Positions 10,973 through 23,685 of a DNA stretch of 64,000 nucleotides are shown here, one piece after another. Each line of letters begins with the position of its first letter. Position 1 is the stretch's first letter. Source of the stretch: Beverwykella pulmonaria (taxonomy: Eukaryota; Ascomycota; Dothideomycetes; Pleosporales; Melanommataceae); assembly GCA_001599595.1 (NCBI GenBank), contig BCHH01000002.1, positions 2,074,053-2,138,052 on the forward strand, given 5' to 3'. A program made the position numbers and the translations under genes. The notes beneath the pieces are model-generated. The model was not told the DNA's origin. It did not search any database and saw only the letters and a program-made list of their open reading frames with translations.

Positions 10973-13318
10973 ATGACTGCCGCTACCGCATACTCATTGC
11001 GCCCACTCGAGCGCAACACGCCTCATACCGCGCTCGAAGGCGGATTCCGCGTTCACCTTTCTCCTAAAGAGCTGAAAAGCCTGGGTGTTTTAAATGGAGA
11101 GCCAATCCGTTTGAGTACCTCAACAGGTACAAAAGGCTTTGCTGTTGCCTGGAACGCTGTTCCAACTAATTCAGGACAAAAGCCCATAGCAAAAGTTACA
11201 GATTTGCTCCGAGAAACATATGGATTATCCTTGGAAGAGCGTGTATTCATTGAAAAGGCTGCCGATTTATGGAGGCCAATTGAGTCCATTGAAGTCCAGC
11301 TCGTCCTGCCTTCAGATCGGAGCAGGTATGACTCGACTGAAGAGCTCCTTCATTGGGCCCGTTACGCTTTAGGTGGGCTAAGCCTCATCAGCACGCTCTT
11401 CAAACCCGCCCTCTGATAATTATGTCCAGTGGATCTTGATATAATACTTCCCGGATGCACGTTCGATATGCAACAGAAAGGACCAACACATCGCCATAAG
11501 ACTGGGAAGACACGTCTCACCGTCGAGAGCCTAGAGCCTTCTCCAAGTGCTGATGGCCCTCTCTATTTTGATCCCTTAAAAACCAAGATCATCATAAACG
11601 AACTATCAATCGAGACACCAGCTTCCCCAAAGAATGAAATTCTTCAAATCAATAGCAGTTGTATTGGAGGGCTGTCCAACCAAATTGAGACTATTAACAA
11701 CAGTCTTGCTTTTCTGACAAGTCTTGCGTCTACATTACCAGATCATCATCTCCTTGGACCTACTAGCTTCCTTATTCATGGGCCCGAAGGCACTGGGAAA
11801 ACCCTATTGCTTGAGCGACTCTCCGAATGCCCTTGGCGAGACGTCTTCAGGCTGGACCCAGACTGGCTGACTTCAAACCCCAAGGCTCAGGCCAAGGCAA
11901 TGTCTGACACCTTCGAGAAGGCCCGACGATCACAGCCAAGCCTTATTCTTATGGATGACCTGGATAAATTCCTTGGGAAGGCGGAGAACCTGGTGAGCCG
12001 CTTAAGGTTAGAAATGAAAAAGTTGGAAGGGACCAAGGTTGTTGTTTCGGCAACCGCCCGAAGCGTCTATGATATTGATGCAAGCCTGCGAACGACATCA
12101 GCGTTCAAGCTCGAGCTTGAGATCTTCCCTCCCAATTCAAAGCAACGGGAAGACATGCTACGGCAAATACTTGGAACGAACCGACTTACCTCGGACGTCG
12201 ACTTCAACTCCTTGGCAGAGCGTTCACATGGCTTTGTTGGCCGCGACATCTACAAGCTGTGTGGATTAGCGAGGAATCGCCGTGTCCAACACGCTTATCA
12301 GTCTTTGCACTCTGAGAGTAAGGCCTCCTTCGCTGAGCGTCTAGAAAACATGGATTTTGTTACACAAGACGATTTCAATGCTGTCATTGATGGGGTACAG
12401 CCGACGGTACTTGGAGACAGCATCCTAGAAGTGCCGAAGGTTAGATGGACGGATATTGCAGGGCTAGACCATGTTCGGGCGCTTCTGGAAGCTATAACAA
12501 TCCGACCATTCAAGGTGAATATATACCAGAGTCTACTACACCGTGCCATTGAACTCTATCCTAATTCATATTAGTATCCTGATCTCGACATCAAATTCGG
12601 CGGCCCGCAATCGCGCAAAGGCGTTCTGTTATACGGGCCCCCCGGATGTGCAAAGACTTTGATCGCCCAGGCAGTTGCAACCGAATCTAATCAAAATTTC
12701 TTGGCTGTGAAAGGATCAGAGCTCATTAAAATGTACGTTGGGGAATCCGAGCGTGCCATCCGAGACGTGTTTCGACGGGCTCGTGCCGCAAAACCGTGCA
12801 TCATCTTCTTTGATGAGATTGACTCCATTGGCAAGTCACGCGAGAAGTCCAACGACAGCGGCTTGAACGTGGTCGCCACGCTGTTGAACGAAATGGATGG
12901 CATTGAAGCCTTGAAAGAGGTCTTCATCATCGGAGCAACAAACAGGCCAGACATCCTTGACTCGGCACTTATTCGCACAGGCCGGTTCGATGCTCACATC
13001 CATATCGGGCTGCCGAATGAAGAAGCACGGAGGCAGATTCTCCAGATCCACACCAGGAAGAGGCCGCTAGCGGATGATGTTGATCTTAACTCTGTCGCTT
13101 CGAGGACGGAAGGTAGCAGTGGTGCTGATATCAAGGGCCTGTGTTCCGTTGCTGTGGAAATGGCCATCTCCGACTACGAGAAATCTCCAGGCAGCCAGCC
13201 TGCAATTCGAATGTGCCACTTTGACCGCGCTCTGCGTGTGCATATCCCGCACACGGTCAAGGATGAAGCCGCGCGGTATGAGAGCTGGAGACCCGGGAAG
13301 TCCTTGTCCGCAGATTGA
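10973..13318 (+). CDS. AFG2/Drg1-like (SPATA5-type) tandem AAA+ ATPase
   Basis: Three exons (10973-11372, 11430-12514, 12575-13318) encode 742 residues, close to yeast Afg2 length. Afg2/Drg1 strips shuttling factors from cytoplasmic pre-60S ribosomes. After an N domain of about 210 residues comes AAA domain D1 with Walker A GPEGTGKT (about 251-258) and a degenerate Walker B ending LMDD. D2 has Walker A GPPGCAKT (516-523), Walker B IIFFDEID (571-578) and a NFLAVKGSEL pore segment typical of Afg2. D1 lacks the DE of a standard Walker B, so hydrolysis there may be impaired. Both introns (57 and 60 bp) are in phase. An orthologue of another Cdc48-type ATPase cannot be excluded, but the D2 sequence points to Afg2. 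Head-to-head with the preceding gene. Confidence 0.82.
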
Positions 13319-14362
13319 GGCATATTCGAGTGCATTCTACCGAACGATTGTTCGTCGCTTTGTCGATGTTCCGATGCACTCGAAGACGTCGAGATCCAGT
13401 TGGAAGCCTGCGGGAGAAGTTGGATAGAAGACAGCCGCATAACTGCATGCTAGATAAATTAACCGCCTGCACGGCGCAGATCCCTTGGAGCACCTCACCG
13501 TGTTATGCAGTCGGAAATTTCCGAAGCGCTCGCCACGACGAGTATTCAATCAAAGTCTTGTTGCAATTTTGGATATTTGGGCAGGGCTGAATCTGACTGG
13601 CATCCTGCGTTTGATTCCTTCATCTCCGGATCGTGTTGTCAGACGTCAAGACAAACAGCAAGATTCGCGCGCGAGTGGACCAATGTCGTGAACGCCAGAT
13701 CTATACAATGGCGCGCAAATCATGCCGTGGATATCGGGCGCTTTTGTTTGCGTGTCGCCATCGGAGTTGGACTCATTTCAGCAGGCGCAGCCAGTGTTTG
13801 CCGTTAAAGGCTTGCTTGGCATCAAGAGGCGAAATTGCGGATGGGTCACTTTCGAAACCAGGCTCGTGCCCGCCGAACTGCAACTCGCTGCAGGAACAGC
13901 CGCCTTGCCCCAGTCAATTTGTTACAGGCTCACGATGTCTTCTGTCAGCTGTCATGGGTATTGCTGTCGCAAGCCTGGCACAACATCCAATCTACGCCTG
14001 ATGTTGCCTCCTTACCCGTGTTGTTGTGCCGCACACCCCTCACCCCCACCTCTACGTGTTACCCAATCTCGCGCAATCTGTCCCTGACACCTAGTCGTGG
14101 CATAGCACCGCTAAGCATGAAAGTTCTCATTCGTGTACGCGGGCTACTATGTTGTTTCCCGAGGCCCTTTGGCTAGGAGCATAACACGTCCCTTCTCCTC
14201 TTCCTTCTCTTCTTCCTCCCAACCTCGCCGTCGCCATACACAACTGTTTGCTCTCAGGAGAGCTGTCCACTCCTTACTCCATTGTCTCCGGCTCCCCACC
14301 ACTCCTTCATATAGATTATTTCCTGATACCCACTACGAAAGGCTAGCGCTCTTGAAACCGCC
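13319..14362. other. Intergenic region with CT-rich promoter tract
   Basis: No supported gene. A pyrimidine-rich tract at about 14186-14226 (CTTCTCCTCTTCC-like) lies 140-180 bp upstream of the next start codon and probably marks its core promoter. Confidence 0.45.
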
Positions 14363-16321
14363 ATGGCTAGGATGTTGAGATCAAGGTCGATGAGAGTGCT
14401 CCGAGGTGGCCACAAGGAAACCCACCAACAGGAGTCGGATAGGACGACGCCACCGCCCAGCCATTTTCGAGTTGAATTTGACAGATTAAAGGCAGCTACT
14501 CCTGTCTCAAGAGCAGAGGAACGGGTTGAAACTCCCAACATGTTAGCGCAGCGACCGACGACGTCTGGCGGGCCAGGAGACAGGAAACTGTTCCACAAAA
14601 AAGTAGCTCCCGCTGCCCAAGTTGGCACAGATGATTTCGCTTTTCCCTTTCCCTCAGCCGCCGACAAGTCCACTACATTTCTCTACACCGCGGAAATACA
14701 TGAAGAACGAGAGGGAGTAATTGGCATCGCTCTTGGAAGTCCAACCATGGCATCACACAACACCAACTTCGTTACTAGCCAACACGGCACTGTCACTTAT
14801 ATCTCTTCAAACAATGCCTCCCACAACTACCTCCCGGACCCTTTAGAAAACAAGCAGGACTCCCCGAAGCCCAAACTCAGCCGATGGAAGTCGATATTCA
14901 AGAAGAGCCCGGCTCCTACACAACAGCAAACTACGTTCTACCAGTTAGCACCAGCGGTCTCGCCTGCGCGTATGGACAGCCACCACGATAATGAATCGCT
15001 AGACTCAAGGACAATGTCGCCATTGGAGGTATCTCCACCGCCATTCAAGCCGGAGATAAGAGAATCTCGTAAACTTCCAAAGGGACAACCGCAGCCGCCT
15101 GTTGAGACCAGACCTCACGCTCTGACAGTTGGAGTGAGCGCGAAGCCAAAATCTTCATTCATGCGCTCTGCCTCGAGCCCCAAGCCTCCACCAAAAGACC
15201 GTTCCGCAACTGTGCCCCAAGTGGTGGTTTCTGGATCTCAGAACAGCTCTCCTCGAACAATTAGCGACCGACCACTTCTGGATGTTGACATCCCTAGTAT
15301 TCAAATGGAGCGCTACTCTGTCATGTTCGCAGGCTGCAGCAACCTGCTTCAAGCAAACTCAAACAGCTCATCATCGCTCCTTGTGCGACGGCAGGGCAAC
15401 AACTCAGACAAGCTGAAACCACTAAACGAGTTGTCTAAGAAGGTTTGTCATTCCAAAAATATCGCTTTTCTTGCGGGATTAACCTAACGGACCAAACAGA
15501 ACGAAGACGATGAGACCGGAAACGGATCCCTGAAACCGCAACGACGGGCAACATCGCCGTCCTTTCCCAAGTCTCCGTCTGTGGGGCTGTCGTTATTCCC
15601 TCAGCCGACGGATAGTGATCGTCGTAAAACACCATCTCCACGCACATTATCCGTTCATCGACCACGACCGTTACAGCGGTCAAAGACGGCACCATCTAGC
15701 TCACCAAGCCGGCAAAACTTCTCGATCCCAAGGCCCTCCAATGGCAGGGTCACAGAGGCCTCTCAGCAGTCTAAAGAGGTTCAAACCGAAACCCAAGATT
15801 CAGAATTGAAAACGCCATTATTGACGGCCACTCCTTCGACAGCTCGTAGCTTCGAATCCGAATCCGAGGAAATCACCGTAGCAGTAGTTCGCACCGCCCC
15901 ACGCCAGTCTTGGAAACCGCAAATCGAGGAGAACGAGCCAGAATGGGAAATAATCTCGAAGCCAACCCTTACCAATCCTCCTCCAAACCCCGCGTCTCAG
16001 GATGGACCCTCGTCAGCGCCCCTCGAATCGGCGTCACACGCAGACTTCAAATCGAAAACACAAATCACTTCGCCTACAACTGCTCCGCGATCCGCCGACC
16101 TGGCAGACAAGAGGGCATCTCAAAGCGAGCCTAACGCCACGGTTGGGATTGCTCGGTCGGTTTCGGTGTCGAGAGCAAATAGGCCTGAGTTTTTGAAACC
16201 TATGCTGGTCAAGAGGGCAACGGAGGGCGCGGAGAGGTTGGTCGATAGGAGAGCGCTCACCCCAACGCTTGTGGAGCTCAAGAATCGCAAGAGTCAACGG
16301 GTTCAGTTGGTGGAAGCCTGA
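14363..16321 (+). CDS. Conserved disordered fungal protein, unknown function
   Basis: Two exons (14363-15442 and 15500-16321) encode 633 residues. Most of the chain is Pro/Ser/Lys-rich and disordered. A short motif, MERYSVMF (in the last 60 residues of exon 1), looks like a conserved island that I recall from Pezizomycotina proteins of unknown role. The C-terminal end (FLKPMLVKRATEGAERLVDRR, in part) is basic and probably helical. The 57-bp intron (15443-15499: GTTTGT..AACAG) is in phase and contains CTAAC. ATG 14363 is the first in frame after a CT-rich leader. No enzyme domain is visible; a signalling or scaffolding role would be a guess. Confidence 0.75.
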
Positions 16322-17751
16322 ATCCCATATACACCTATCTTTCTTTTTACTGCACACCCAATCTGCGCCTGGAGTTTTCCCTTTGCCTCGGCCTGGATAC
16401 TTGTTTTACATTTCAGGGTTATGGTTCGCACGGTCTGCGGGGCAGGCGACATGGATGTGGATGTGGGGTTGGTTTTCTATACTCAGGTGGTGTGTGGTGG
16501 CGTGAGGCGCGTTCCTGATACGTTTGGAGTCCCAGGTTGGTCGAGCACATTTATGTCATCGCACAAGCGAGGTTTCGCTGCACCCTTTAGTTTCGCATTT
16601 TTGGGCTATGATGGCGAGGGGATGGACCCGCAGGGCGGAGGATTTATGGGCGGAAACGGGTTGGACTACTACTGGATATACCACATTCGCTGCACTTTTC
16701 CCAATTCAATATTAATACTGCACAAAGATTTTGATTGAGTGGGGCGAGAGGGAGATGAGAGTAAGATAAGAGTGAGCTAGGTAAGGACAGTGGTGCGATT
16801 AAGCTTCAATAGCACATGTGACAGGATTGATCGGGTCATCGTAACCTAGCTCGGCATGTTAATCATGGCGTTCGTAGAAAATGAGGCGGATTGCGTTCAT
16901 TGTGAGTCGCGGTGGTGGCTGAGAGACGAAGCGTGGCTGTTGGAGCTGGACCCCTGCCCCAACTGGCGAGCAGCCGAGCGGGTGCCTGGTGGGGTGGGTG
17001 GATGATGGGAATTGGAAGCCTCGTCCCTGTCAATCACCACATGCGTCAAAACTCAAGCATCTTCTCCAGTTCTCCAAGCTTCACCAAGCTCATGGCTACC
17101 TCTTCGCTTGTAGCTTGCTACACCCAAAAAATTGATTGACAGCCCTCACCAATCGAACTTGTTTCTCCAGCCACTTCCCCTCATTTGGCACTGAGAAGCT
17201 GCTGCACAAAACCCACCAGTCATGATGCTCGACTCTGCTCGCCTGTATATCGCGCACCTCCATTTGCTTCCGCCCTAGGAATACGTACTGCGATAACACA
17301 AGATCGATAAACGCACACGCCAAGAGTGCTGCGGTCGTCGACTTTCGGATTCGCGGCAGTCTGTCCGCATGCACACAGCCCATCAAGTTTCAAGCCACTC
17401 GCTCCATTGATTGGAAGGATGGCGGGCGGAACCTGCATCGCGGTCTCGAGCAACACGGTCGCCTGCTGAACGGCAGACTCGAGGCTAACCGCGATATCGT
17501 ACCGGTGTACATGTCATATGTCATGGGAGGGAGGAGTAAGGAGCGATTAGTGAGGCTGAGAGGAAAGGATGCCCCAACGCTGAGTCAAAGTCTTCGTTCC
17601 AATCATCACTTCCTCTTGTCTGCCTGCTCGCTTTCCCTCCTTCCTCCTTCATCTTTCTACGCGCTCGTAGTCGTTTCTGAGCTGCTTTAAACGCAACCAG
17701 AGTCACGCTGTTGGTTTCTATTTCTAGTGAGGACGCAGCAACAAGACAATA
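16322..17751. other. Intergenic region, no gene recognised
   Basis: Short frames here lack protein-like composition. CT-rich DNA at about 17612-17660 is likely the promoter of the following gene. Nothing else was seen. Confidence 0.4.
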
Positions 17752-20434
17752 ATGTCCGGTCTCGAGGTAAGTCGGATCCTTTCCGAGCGAACACATTACC
17801 CCGGATCATCTTGTTCACCTTCATTAGCCCTTGGTTGTAAGGCGAACCCCACCCAAGTGCACAACGAGAATACACAGGTTGTCCGGTGGTGCGTGTCTAG
17901 ATACCTGCTAACTGTAATGAAGGTGGTCGGGGCTGTGGCTGCGGTCGTGAGCGCGTTCCATGGAGGGGCAGAGCTGGTTGCTCACATCAAGAAAAAGCAG
18001 CGCCGCAGAAGCAGCAAAGGTCGGAGTCAACAAGATTTCGAGGAGAAACAGCTCCAAGATTCGCTTGAGACAGGTGAAACTCAAGTTGGCATCCGATACA
18101 GTCAAGACCTCAAAGAGCTCGGAGAAATAATGAAGATCGGGGATGGTATGTTGCTCCCTGCGCGTATCTGCGAAGTCCGTAGACTAACTCCAAAACTGAC
18201 AATATCTTACAGCCATCGCACGAGACCGTTTACTCCACATTGCTGTTGTCATGCAAGCCGAAGTCATCAAAAGCCTTCAGCTTGCTGTAAAATACGAAAA
18301 TGCAGTGTTAAATTTACAAATCCTTCACGAGTCCAGCATCGTAAATCGGAAAGACAGCATCAACTGTCTTGACGAGTTGAAACAACGGATTCTCATCGCT
18401 CGGCCCCTGCCGCGGACATTAGCGAGCGGACAGGAAGCAAACAGAGACACAAGAGCCTCGATGGAGTCCATGCAGTCCTTCCGGACTGCAAACATCGCTC
18501 ATATTCCTGACAACTATATACCCTCTGCTGTGACGATCCCTGTGCCAGGTGATTCAAAAGAAACAAAGCCCGGCTTAGCGAGGTACTTTTCTATGAAGAG
18601 GAACAGTCGATCATCTACTTCAAGTCAGCATCGCCCGGCTTCGTCAGCTGGTAGCATCAACTTCTCTCCCGCCCTCAACCATCTAATCCAAGGGAGCGAG
18701 AACAAGGGTTCGATCATGAAGGACATCGACGAGATCATCAGCTCCTACCAGGGCTTGTACACGGAGGGTGACAGGAACCACACATGGGCTCTACTACACG
18801 GCGCTGGCGCCAACTCAGTGAAGCGGGACACGCTGGCAATACTTAATGGAGGAGACGGTTCTAGACGAGACACATATGCCCTAAATCAAGATGCCCTCTT
18901 GATGCTTAAGAACCTGCCACCGACACCAGAGGAAATGCTAGACCACCCGACGGAATACCCAACCTTCAACCATAATGTCTTCAACCCGCAACCACCCACA
19001 TTTAGCCAGTACTATGCGGCACCGAATCCGCTCCCCCAGCGAATGGCCGAACAGCAGTCCCAAGCATCGCGATGGTCAGCCACGTCGGCATCGAGCTCGA
19101 TCTACTCCGACACAGTCCCTCCATCTCTATACAGTCACAATTCAATATCTTCTACCAACGAGACTCCGGCGCGATACAGCCCATCCGACTACTCTCCCCG
19201 TGGGTCCCCCGCATCGCCCGTCATTGCCTCCTTCGCCGCACACCAACATCCACAAGCACAAGCACGCCTCAGCTCTCCCTTCTCTGTATCACAACACATG
19301 CCTACCTCCCCAATCGCTTCCTATCCTCCTCCTCCGCAGCAAACTCCTGTTGCGCCCATGCTATCCTCCGATGCGCCGCAACAAACTCCACCAGCACCTC
19401 TTCGAAATCGATCTCCACCCGCGCCGCTACGTGACCGTTCTCCAGTGCCCCCGCGAAATCGCACTCCTCCCATTGCCCCTTTCGCCGGGCCCCAACAAGC
19501 ACAGATACCGTCTAATGCTATTGCTCCTTTCGCCGCCCCACTACGAACCCGCACGCCTCCCATCGTTGCCCCCTTTACTGCCCTGCCACGACCCCGAACG
19601 CCAATCGAGAATGACAACGATGGCGTCCGAACAGGCCGAACACGCGTCCATCAAGCCCCAGGCCAACTTGTTGAGTCCTCAGCCGCCTACGGAATCACCA
19701 CAACCATCACCTCCGGCCCCCCTCCTCCTACGCTAAAAGACGAAATCTACAACCTAGCCCGCCGTAATAAAACTCCCTCACCGAGTCGCGCCCCGAACCC
19801 TGCCCCCCTCTCCCACACCTCCTCCATTCGCTCCAACACGATCGCGGGCCCGACCCCCTCTCAAGACAAAATGATGGATGGGCGCCCTTGCAAAGAAAAC
19901 GGTTACTGGGGATTCTGCAAAGGTGCGTGGGCGATCCGGGAAGAAACAAAGCGCGGGTTGGGCATCCAATCGGTGCCTAACGGCATGTACAATACGACGC
20001 AGATCTGGCAATGCAAGACGTGTCTCTTTTCAGGAGATACGTTTACCGCCCCCCATCCCACGAAAAAAGGAAAGAAGGAAATCATCGTCGACCCTAGCAT
20101 CCACACCTCCGCCGTCGGAATCAGATACCGCTGGATTTTCCTCGCGAAATCCCATGTCAAGAAGAAGACGCTATCCGACACCGGCCGGTCCGTGGTTAAA
20201 AAGGGAGAGAGTGACGGGGACTGCAATTATGGGTGCACGATTTGTTCGGCGGAGGGAAATGTTACGGGAATTTACGGGAACGTGGAGACGCTGATGAATC
20301 ATATCTTTCTCGAACATACGAGGACGGTTAGTGAGAAGACGTGTGCGAAAACGAAGTGTATATTGGGTAGACAGGCGGGTGCTAACGAGGAGTGGGATGT
20401 TAATATTCCTATGTCGGATGTGCTGTTGACTTGA
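17752..20434 (+). CDS. Fungal protein: N-terminal helical domain, Pro-rich middle, Cys/His-rich C terminus
   Basis: Three exons (17752-17766, 17923-18145, 18213-20434) encode 819 residues. The first exon is only five codons (MSGLE); it joins VVGAVAAVVSAFHGG, an opening typical of the helical N-terminal domain of fungal STAND/NACHT-like and related proteins. Here no NTPase follows. Residues of about 280-580 are Pro/Ser-rich with several R(S/T)PP repeats. The C-terminal 200 residues hold a Cys/His-rich fold: PCKENGYWGFCKG, WQCKTC, YGCTIC, MNHIFLEH and a closing CAKTKC, likely binding zinc. Introns are 156 and 67 bp. Function unknown; the make-up suggests a signalling or regulatory protein. Confidence 0.8.
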
Positions 20435-20770
20435 GCGAGCCGTTTTGGGAGTTTATGAGCTTGAGGTGTTGAAAGGCTGGGTTTCTTCGGTTGTTTCTTT
20501 CGGGCTGGGTTCCGTTCCTCATTTCTCGAATTCTGTCGTGCACATTTAGCGTCAGCGTTTCTGGTTCTGTCAGGAGTTATGTTGATAAGGCTGAGACTTG
20601 GTCTAAGAGACAATGGCTTGGACATCAAAGAGTGTCTTAATCATTATATAACGCAGGTAAGTAGAAAGCCTAGGTCTTCTTACATAGTAACTTGCAATAT
20701 AACCTGTATATTTACTTCTCTTTCTTTACACTTTAGTATATTGTGAGTGGTTTGAAAGTGGGCGCTTGAA

Positions 20771-20932
20771 TGTAGGTATACGATTGTATTGAGACGAATC
20801 CTTGAGGTTGACTCAGGGATGTCGAGAAGACTATTTACTCCTGCGTAGTCACGCGGTCCTGTTTAGCAGTCGTGGCCGGCCCATAGCCTGCCCGAGGTCC
20901 TTCCAGGGCAGGTGATGTATAATATCATCACA
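20771..20932. repeat. LTR-like dispersed repeat, copy 1
   Basis: This 162-bp stretch begins TGTAGG and ends TCATCACA. It matches 33562-33731, including a long shared block from ACGATTGTATTGAG and a shared GTAGCCTGCCCGAGG-like core. TGT..ACA ends and dispersed copies suggest a retrotransposon LTR or a fragment of one. Most differences are C/T or G/A. No target-site duplication was found at either end. A palindromic partner of its right end (TGTGATGATA) lies at about 20967-20976. Confidence 0.6.
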
Positions 20933-21375
20933 CATGGTCCATATAGGGCCAGAATTGGTCATTGGATCATGTGATGATAGATACCGTATATCAAACCCTC
21001 CAGCTGCTAGCCCTGCTTAACAACGATTCGTCTCGACTACCAACAATATCATATTCTTTCCGCTCTATCCTTAGTTACCTTCTGCCTGAGTGGCCCCCAT
21101 TACAATTTCCTTAGGGCGTTTCGTTGGCGAACTCCTTCCTATCTAGGAACGAATCTCACCCCATTAGCATCCTGGCGTCGATCGTACAAACCACCGTGTA
21201 CCCGAGCTGTCAAAGAACGCGCCCTACGCCCTAGACTCATTTACACACTACCACTATAAAGCAAAGGTAAGCTACCATTCCGCAAATACACAAGCCTCTC
21301 CAAGACTCAACGAGGACTACGAATGAGTACCTGTGGGCTCTGCTAATTACCTCAAGAACGACTAAAAACGACACG
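20933..21375. other. Intergenic region before the GNAT gene
   Basis: The part next to the LTR-like repeat may be further transposon debris. The last 150 bp are the likely promoter and leader of the acetyltransferase. No gene was recognised, and the 330 bp between the previous stop and the repeat (20435-20770) also show nothing. Confidence 0.35.
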
Positions 21376-22115
21376 ATGGACCCAATTATTTTCACACCAC
21401 GGCTGAAGTTGACACTCCTCACGAAAGCCGAGAATGGAAGCCCGGAGTTCGAGTGGCTTTGCCAATTGCGCAGCAATGAAAAGAGCATGTGGTGGAGGCG
21501 AGAAATCCTTACTTTCAAACGGTAAAATTTAAAGCTGACTCACTCTTGTGCAGTATCGGTGGAGTCCAACCGGCGATTGAAGATACAGAGAGATGGGTGG
21601 TAGGAAATCTTCCTACTAACGATATTAAAAGAGAAGGAGAAGCAAAAACATATAAAGTCGTCTATGCCGTACACAACCTCCTCGATAACCCATCCGAAGA
21701 ACCAAAGAAATCGGAGTTCATCGGCACTATCAACCTGCACTCGTTGACGGAGTGGGAGCAGAGCCTTCATTTACCAGAACACCTCACACTACCCACTTCT
21801 GCAGCCTCAACGACTCTGACCACTGAACTCGCATACGCTTTCCTACCCAACGCATGGGGCCAGGGATTCGCAACCGAGTCTCTACAAGCGGTGTTAGATG
21901 CCTGCAAGAGTAGAAGAGACTACTGGGCACCGTACGAGAAGGTGTACGTCAGGGCCATTGTGAATGAAGATAATCTACCAAGTCAAAGGGTAATGGAGAA
22001 GACTGGAATGACGAAGAAGGGAGTGTATGTGTGGACTGGGAAAGCGGTCTGGCTGACGGGGAAATGGGTAGAAGAGAGTCCGATTGGCATCTATGGGAAG
22101 TTTTTGTTGGGATAG
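21376..22115 (+). CDS. GNAT-family N-acetyltransferase
   Basis: Two exons (21376-21488 and 21554-22115) encode 224 residues. The start MDPIIFTPRLKLTLL is the usual opening of RimJ/RimL-type GNAT proteins. ELAYAFLPNAWGQGFATESL is the acetyl-CoA loop (motif A, variant Q/RxxGxG/A), and NEDNLPSQRVMEKTGM is the following motif B helix. Substrate is unknown; these fungal enzymes are often assigned to small amines or protein N termini. The intron (65 bp, ending TGTGCAG) needs the unusual donor GTGGTG at 21489 to keep frame. The other nearby donor, GTAAAA at 21532, would leave only 22 bp and break the frame, so the exon 1 end is less certain than the rest. Confidence 0.8.
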
Positions 22116-22506
22116 GCGTTAATAGGGGATTCGTATAGTATATGGACGGCCACCGAAGGCTCAAACCCTATAGTTCCACCGACTTGAAGGGAAGGCAATG
22201 TGATAATAGGGTGATAAGCCGGCTAAGCACTAGCATACTACTATTTGTCAAATGTGGCTCACTTCAGAGGAAGGCCCTGAGCGACCCACTCATACAGCTG
22301 AGGACCTTGAGGGGGTTGCTAGTAGCTAAGAATAGGGGGTTACTATCAAATGGACACTTGTTTGGGCTAGAATGAGGAACATAATTCTTTGTAAAGAATC
22401 GTGACCTTGCTACGGTGGAGCATAGCAATCAAAGCATTGCACTTTTTTGCTGATCTGCTCAACTATCCACCGTCCAAACAAAACATAATGCCTGTTATAA
22501 TCGAAA
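22116..22506. other. Convergent 3' intergenic region
   Basis: Lies between the ends of the GNAT gene (plus) and the 7-TM gene (minus). Nothing but likely terminator and polyadenylation DNA is expected; none was identified specifically. Confidence 0.35.
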
Positions 22507-23685
22507 TCATTGATAGCCATATACATGGATCCTTGGGGTATTGTCACCCACGCCTCCTCTAGCTGCACCCGGAAGCACGTCGTCCCATCCAGCGTCATGA
22601 ACCGGAGTAGCATGTGTTGGGGCTGTAGGATGATACGCAGGGCCTACATTCCCCATTCCCCATCCTTGTGTGGGACCAGATTGCCCTATGGCCGGCTTCA
22701 ACACATCTCCTACAGGCTTCTTTAAAAAGCGCACATAAAACACCATTGCGACGGAACCGATGCCGAGGAAGAGCGGGATTGTCTGACCAGCGGACGAAAT
22801 GTCATGCACTCCCTCTATCTTGTTCCATACAATTGTCAACTCCACACCGATAATTATAACAGTGGTGACAATGCACTGGGAGATAGAGTCCACAATTTGG
22901 AGAGCGTGTTTGTGTCTTTGGCTGTTGGTGGGACGCGTCGTTAGCGTCCATTCGGTGCGCTATAATTTAAGTAATACTTACGAGACATTTTCTAGGGGAG
23001 CGTATTCACTTCTCTGGTGCCAACTCTTCCCCTTCGCAAATATGTTCCACCCGATCACGGCGACTGCCCAAACACATATTCCAAGCAAAAACATCGAGGG
23101 CAGAATATTCGCCGCCATAAATGGCGTCGTATTTAGCGCGAATTTCCAGAAGAAAAAACCATATTGTTTGCATTCCTCTGCGTTCAATTTCGGCACTTGA
23201 TGGATCCAGAACCAGAGCTGAAATACCAGTACCATCAAAAGTATGACTGTGTTGCTAACCTTGTAGACGCGTCCAGGATTCACTCTTGGGAATCGTGTCG
23301 GGTCCCACCGTGGGTTGCATCCAGTGATCATCCGCCAGACGTAGATCGGGACCAGCATAAGGTAGGAGCCAAATGTGAGGAATAGGATGATGTACGTTTC
23401 AACAATAGGCATCTCTTCCTTTTTGTGTCCCCGGACAGTGATAATAACGAGCGCAAGGAACGTAGCCGTGACGAAAAGTGAATTCGCAACCCGGAGACCC
23501 TGGGACTCTCCGGGCGCTATCCATGCAGCCACTATGGCTCCATACCACTGGATGTAGTAGCCAACGCGGATCCCTAAAGAGAATTAGATGGATATTTAGG
23601 ATCTGCATATCGATTTCAACCTCTTACCCATGCCGTACATGTCGGCATTTCCTTCGAATCCGCATTCTTGTCCTTGACCAACCAT
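22507..23685 (-). CDS. Seven-TM fungal membrane protein, unknown function
   Basis: Three exons (23685-23628, 23573-22982, 22921-22507) encode 354 residues. After an extracellular-looking start with CGFEGNADMYGMGIR come seven hydrophobic segments, among them VGYYIQWYGAIVAAW, SLFVTATFLALVIITV, YIILFLTFGSYLML, VILLMVLVFQLWFW, FLLGICVWAVAVIG, CIVTTVIIIGVEL and IPLFLGIGSVAMVFYV. The C-terminal tail is Gly/Pro-rich and polar. The CGFEGNxDMYGxGIR opening recurs in a Pezizomycotina membrane family of unknown role. It resembles neither RTA1 nor Pth11 in motifs. Introns (54 and 60 bp) are in phase with GTAAG donors. The exon 1 start gives the only in-frame ATG joining the conserved N terminus. Confidence 0.8.

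Noticed and set aside
21532..21553. 22-bp intron with donor GTAAAA in the GNAT gene
   Set aside because: Too short to splice and breaks the frame; donor at 21489 used instead.
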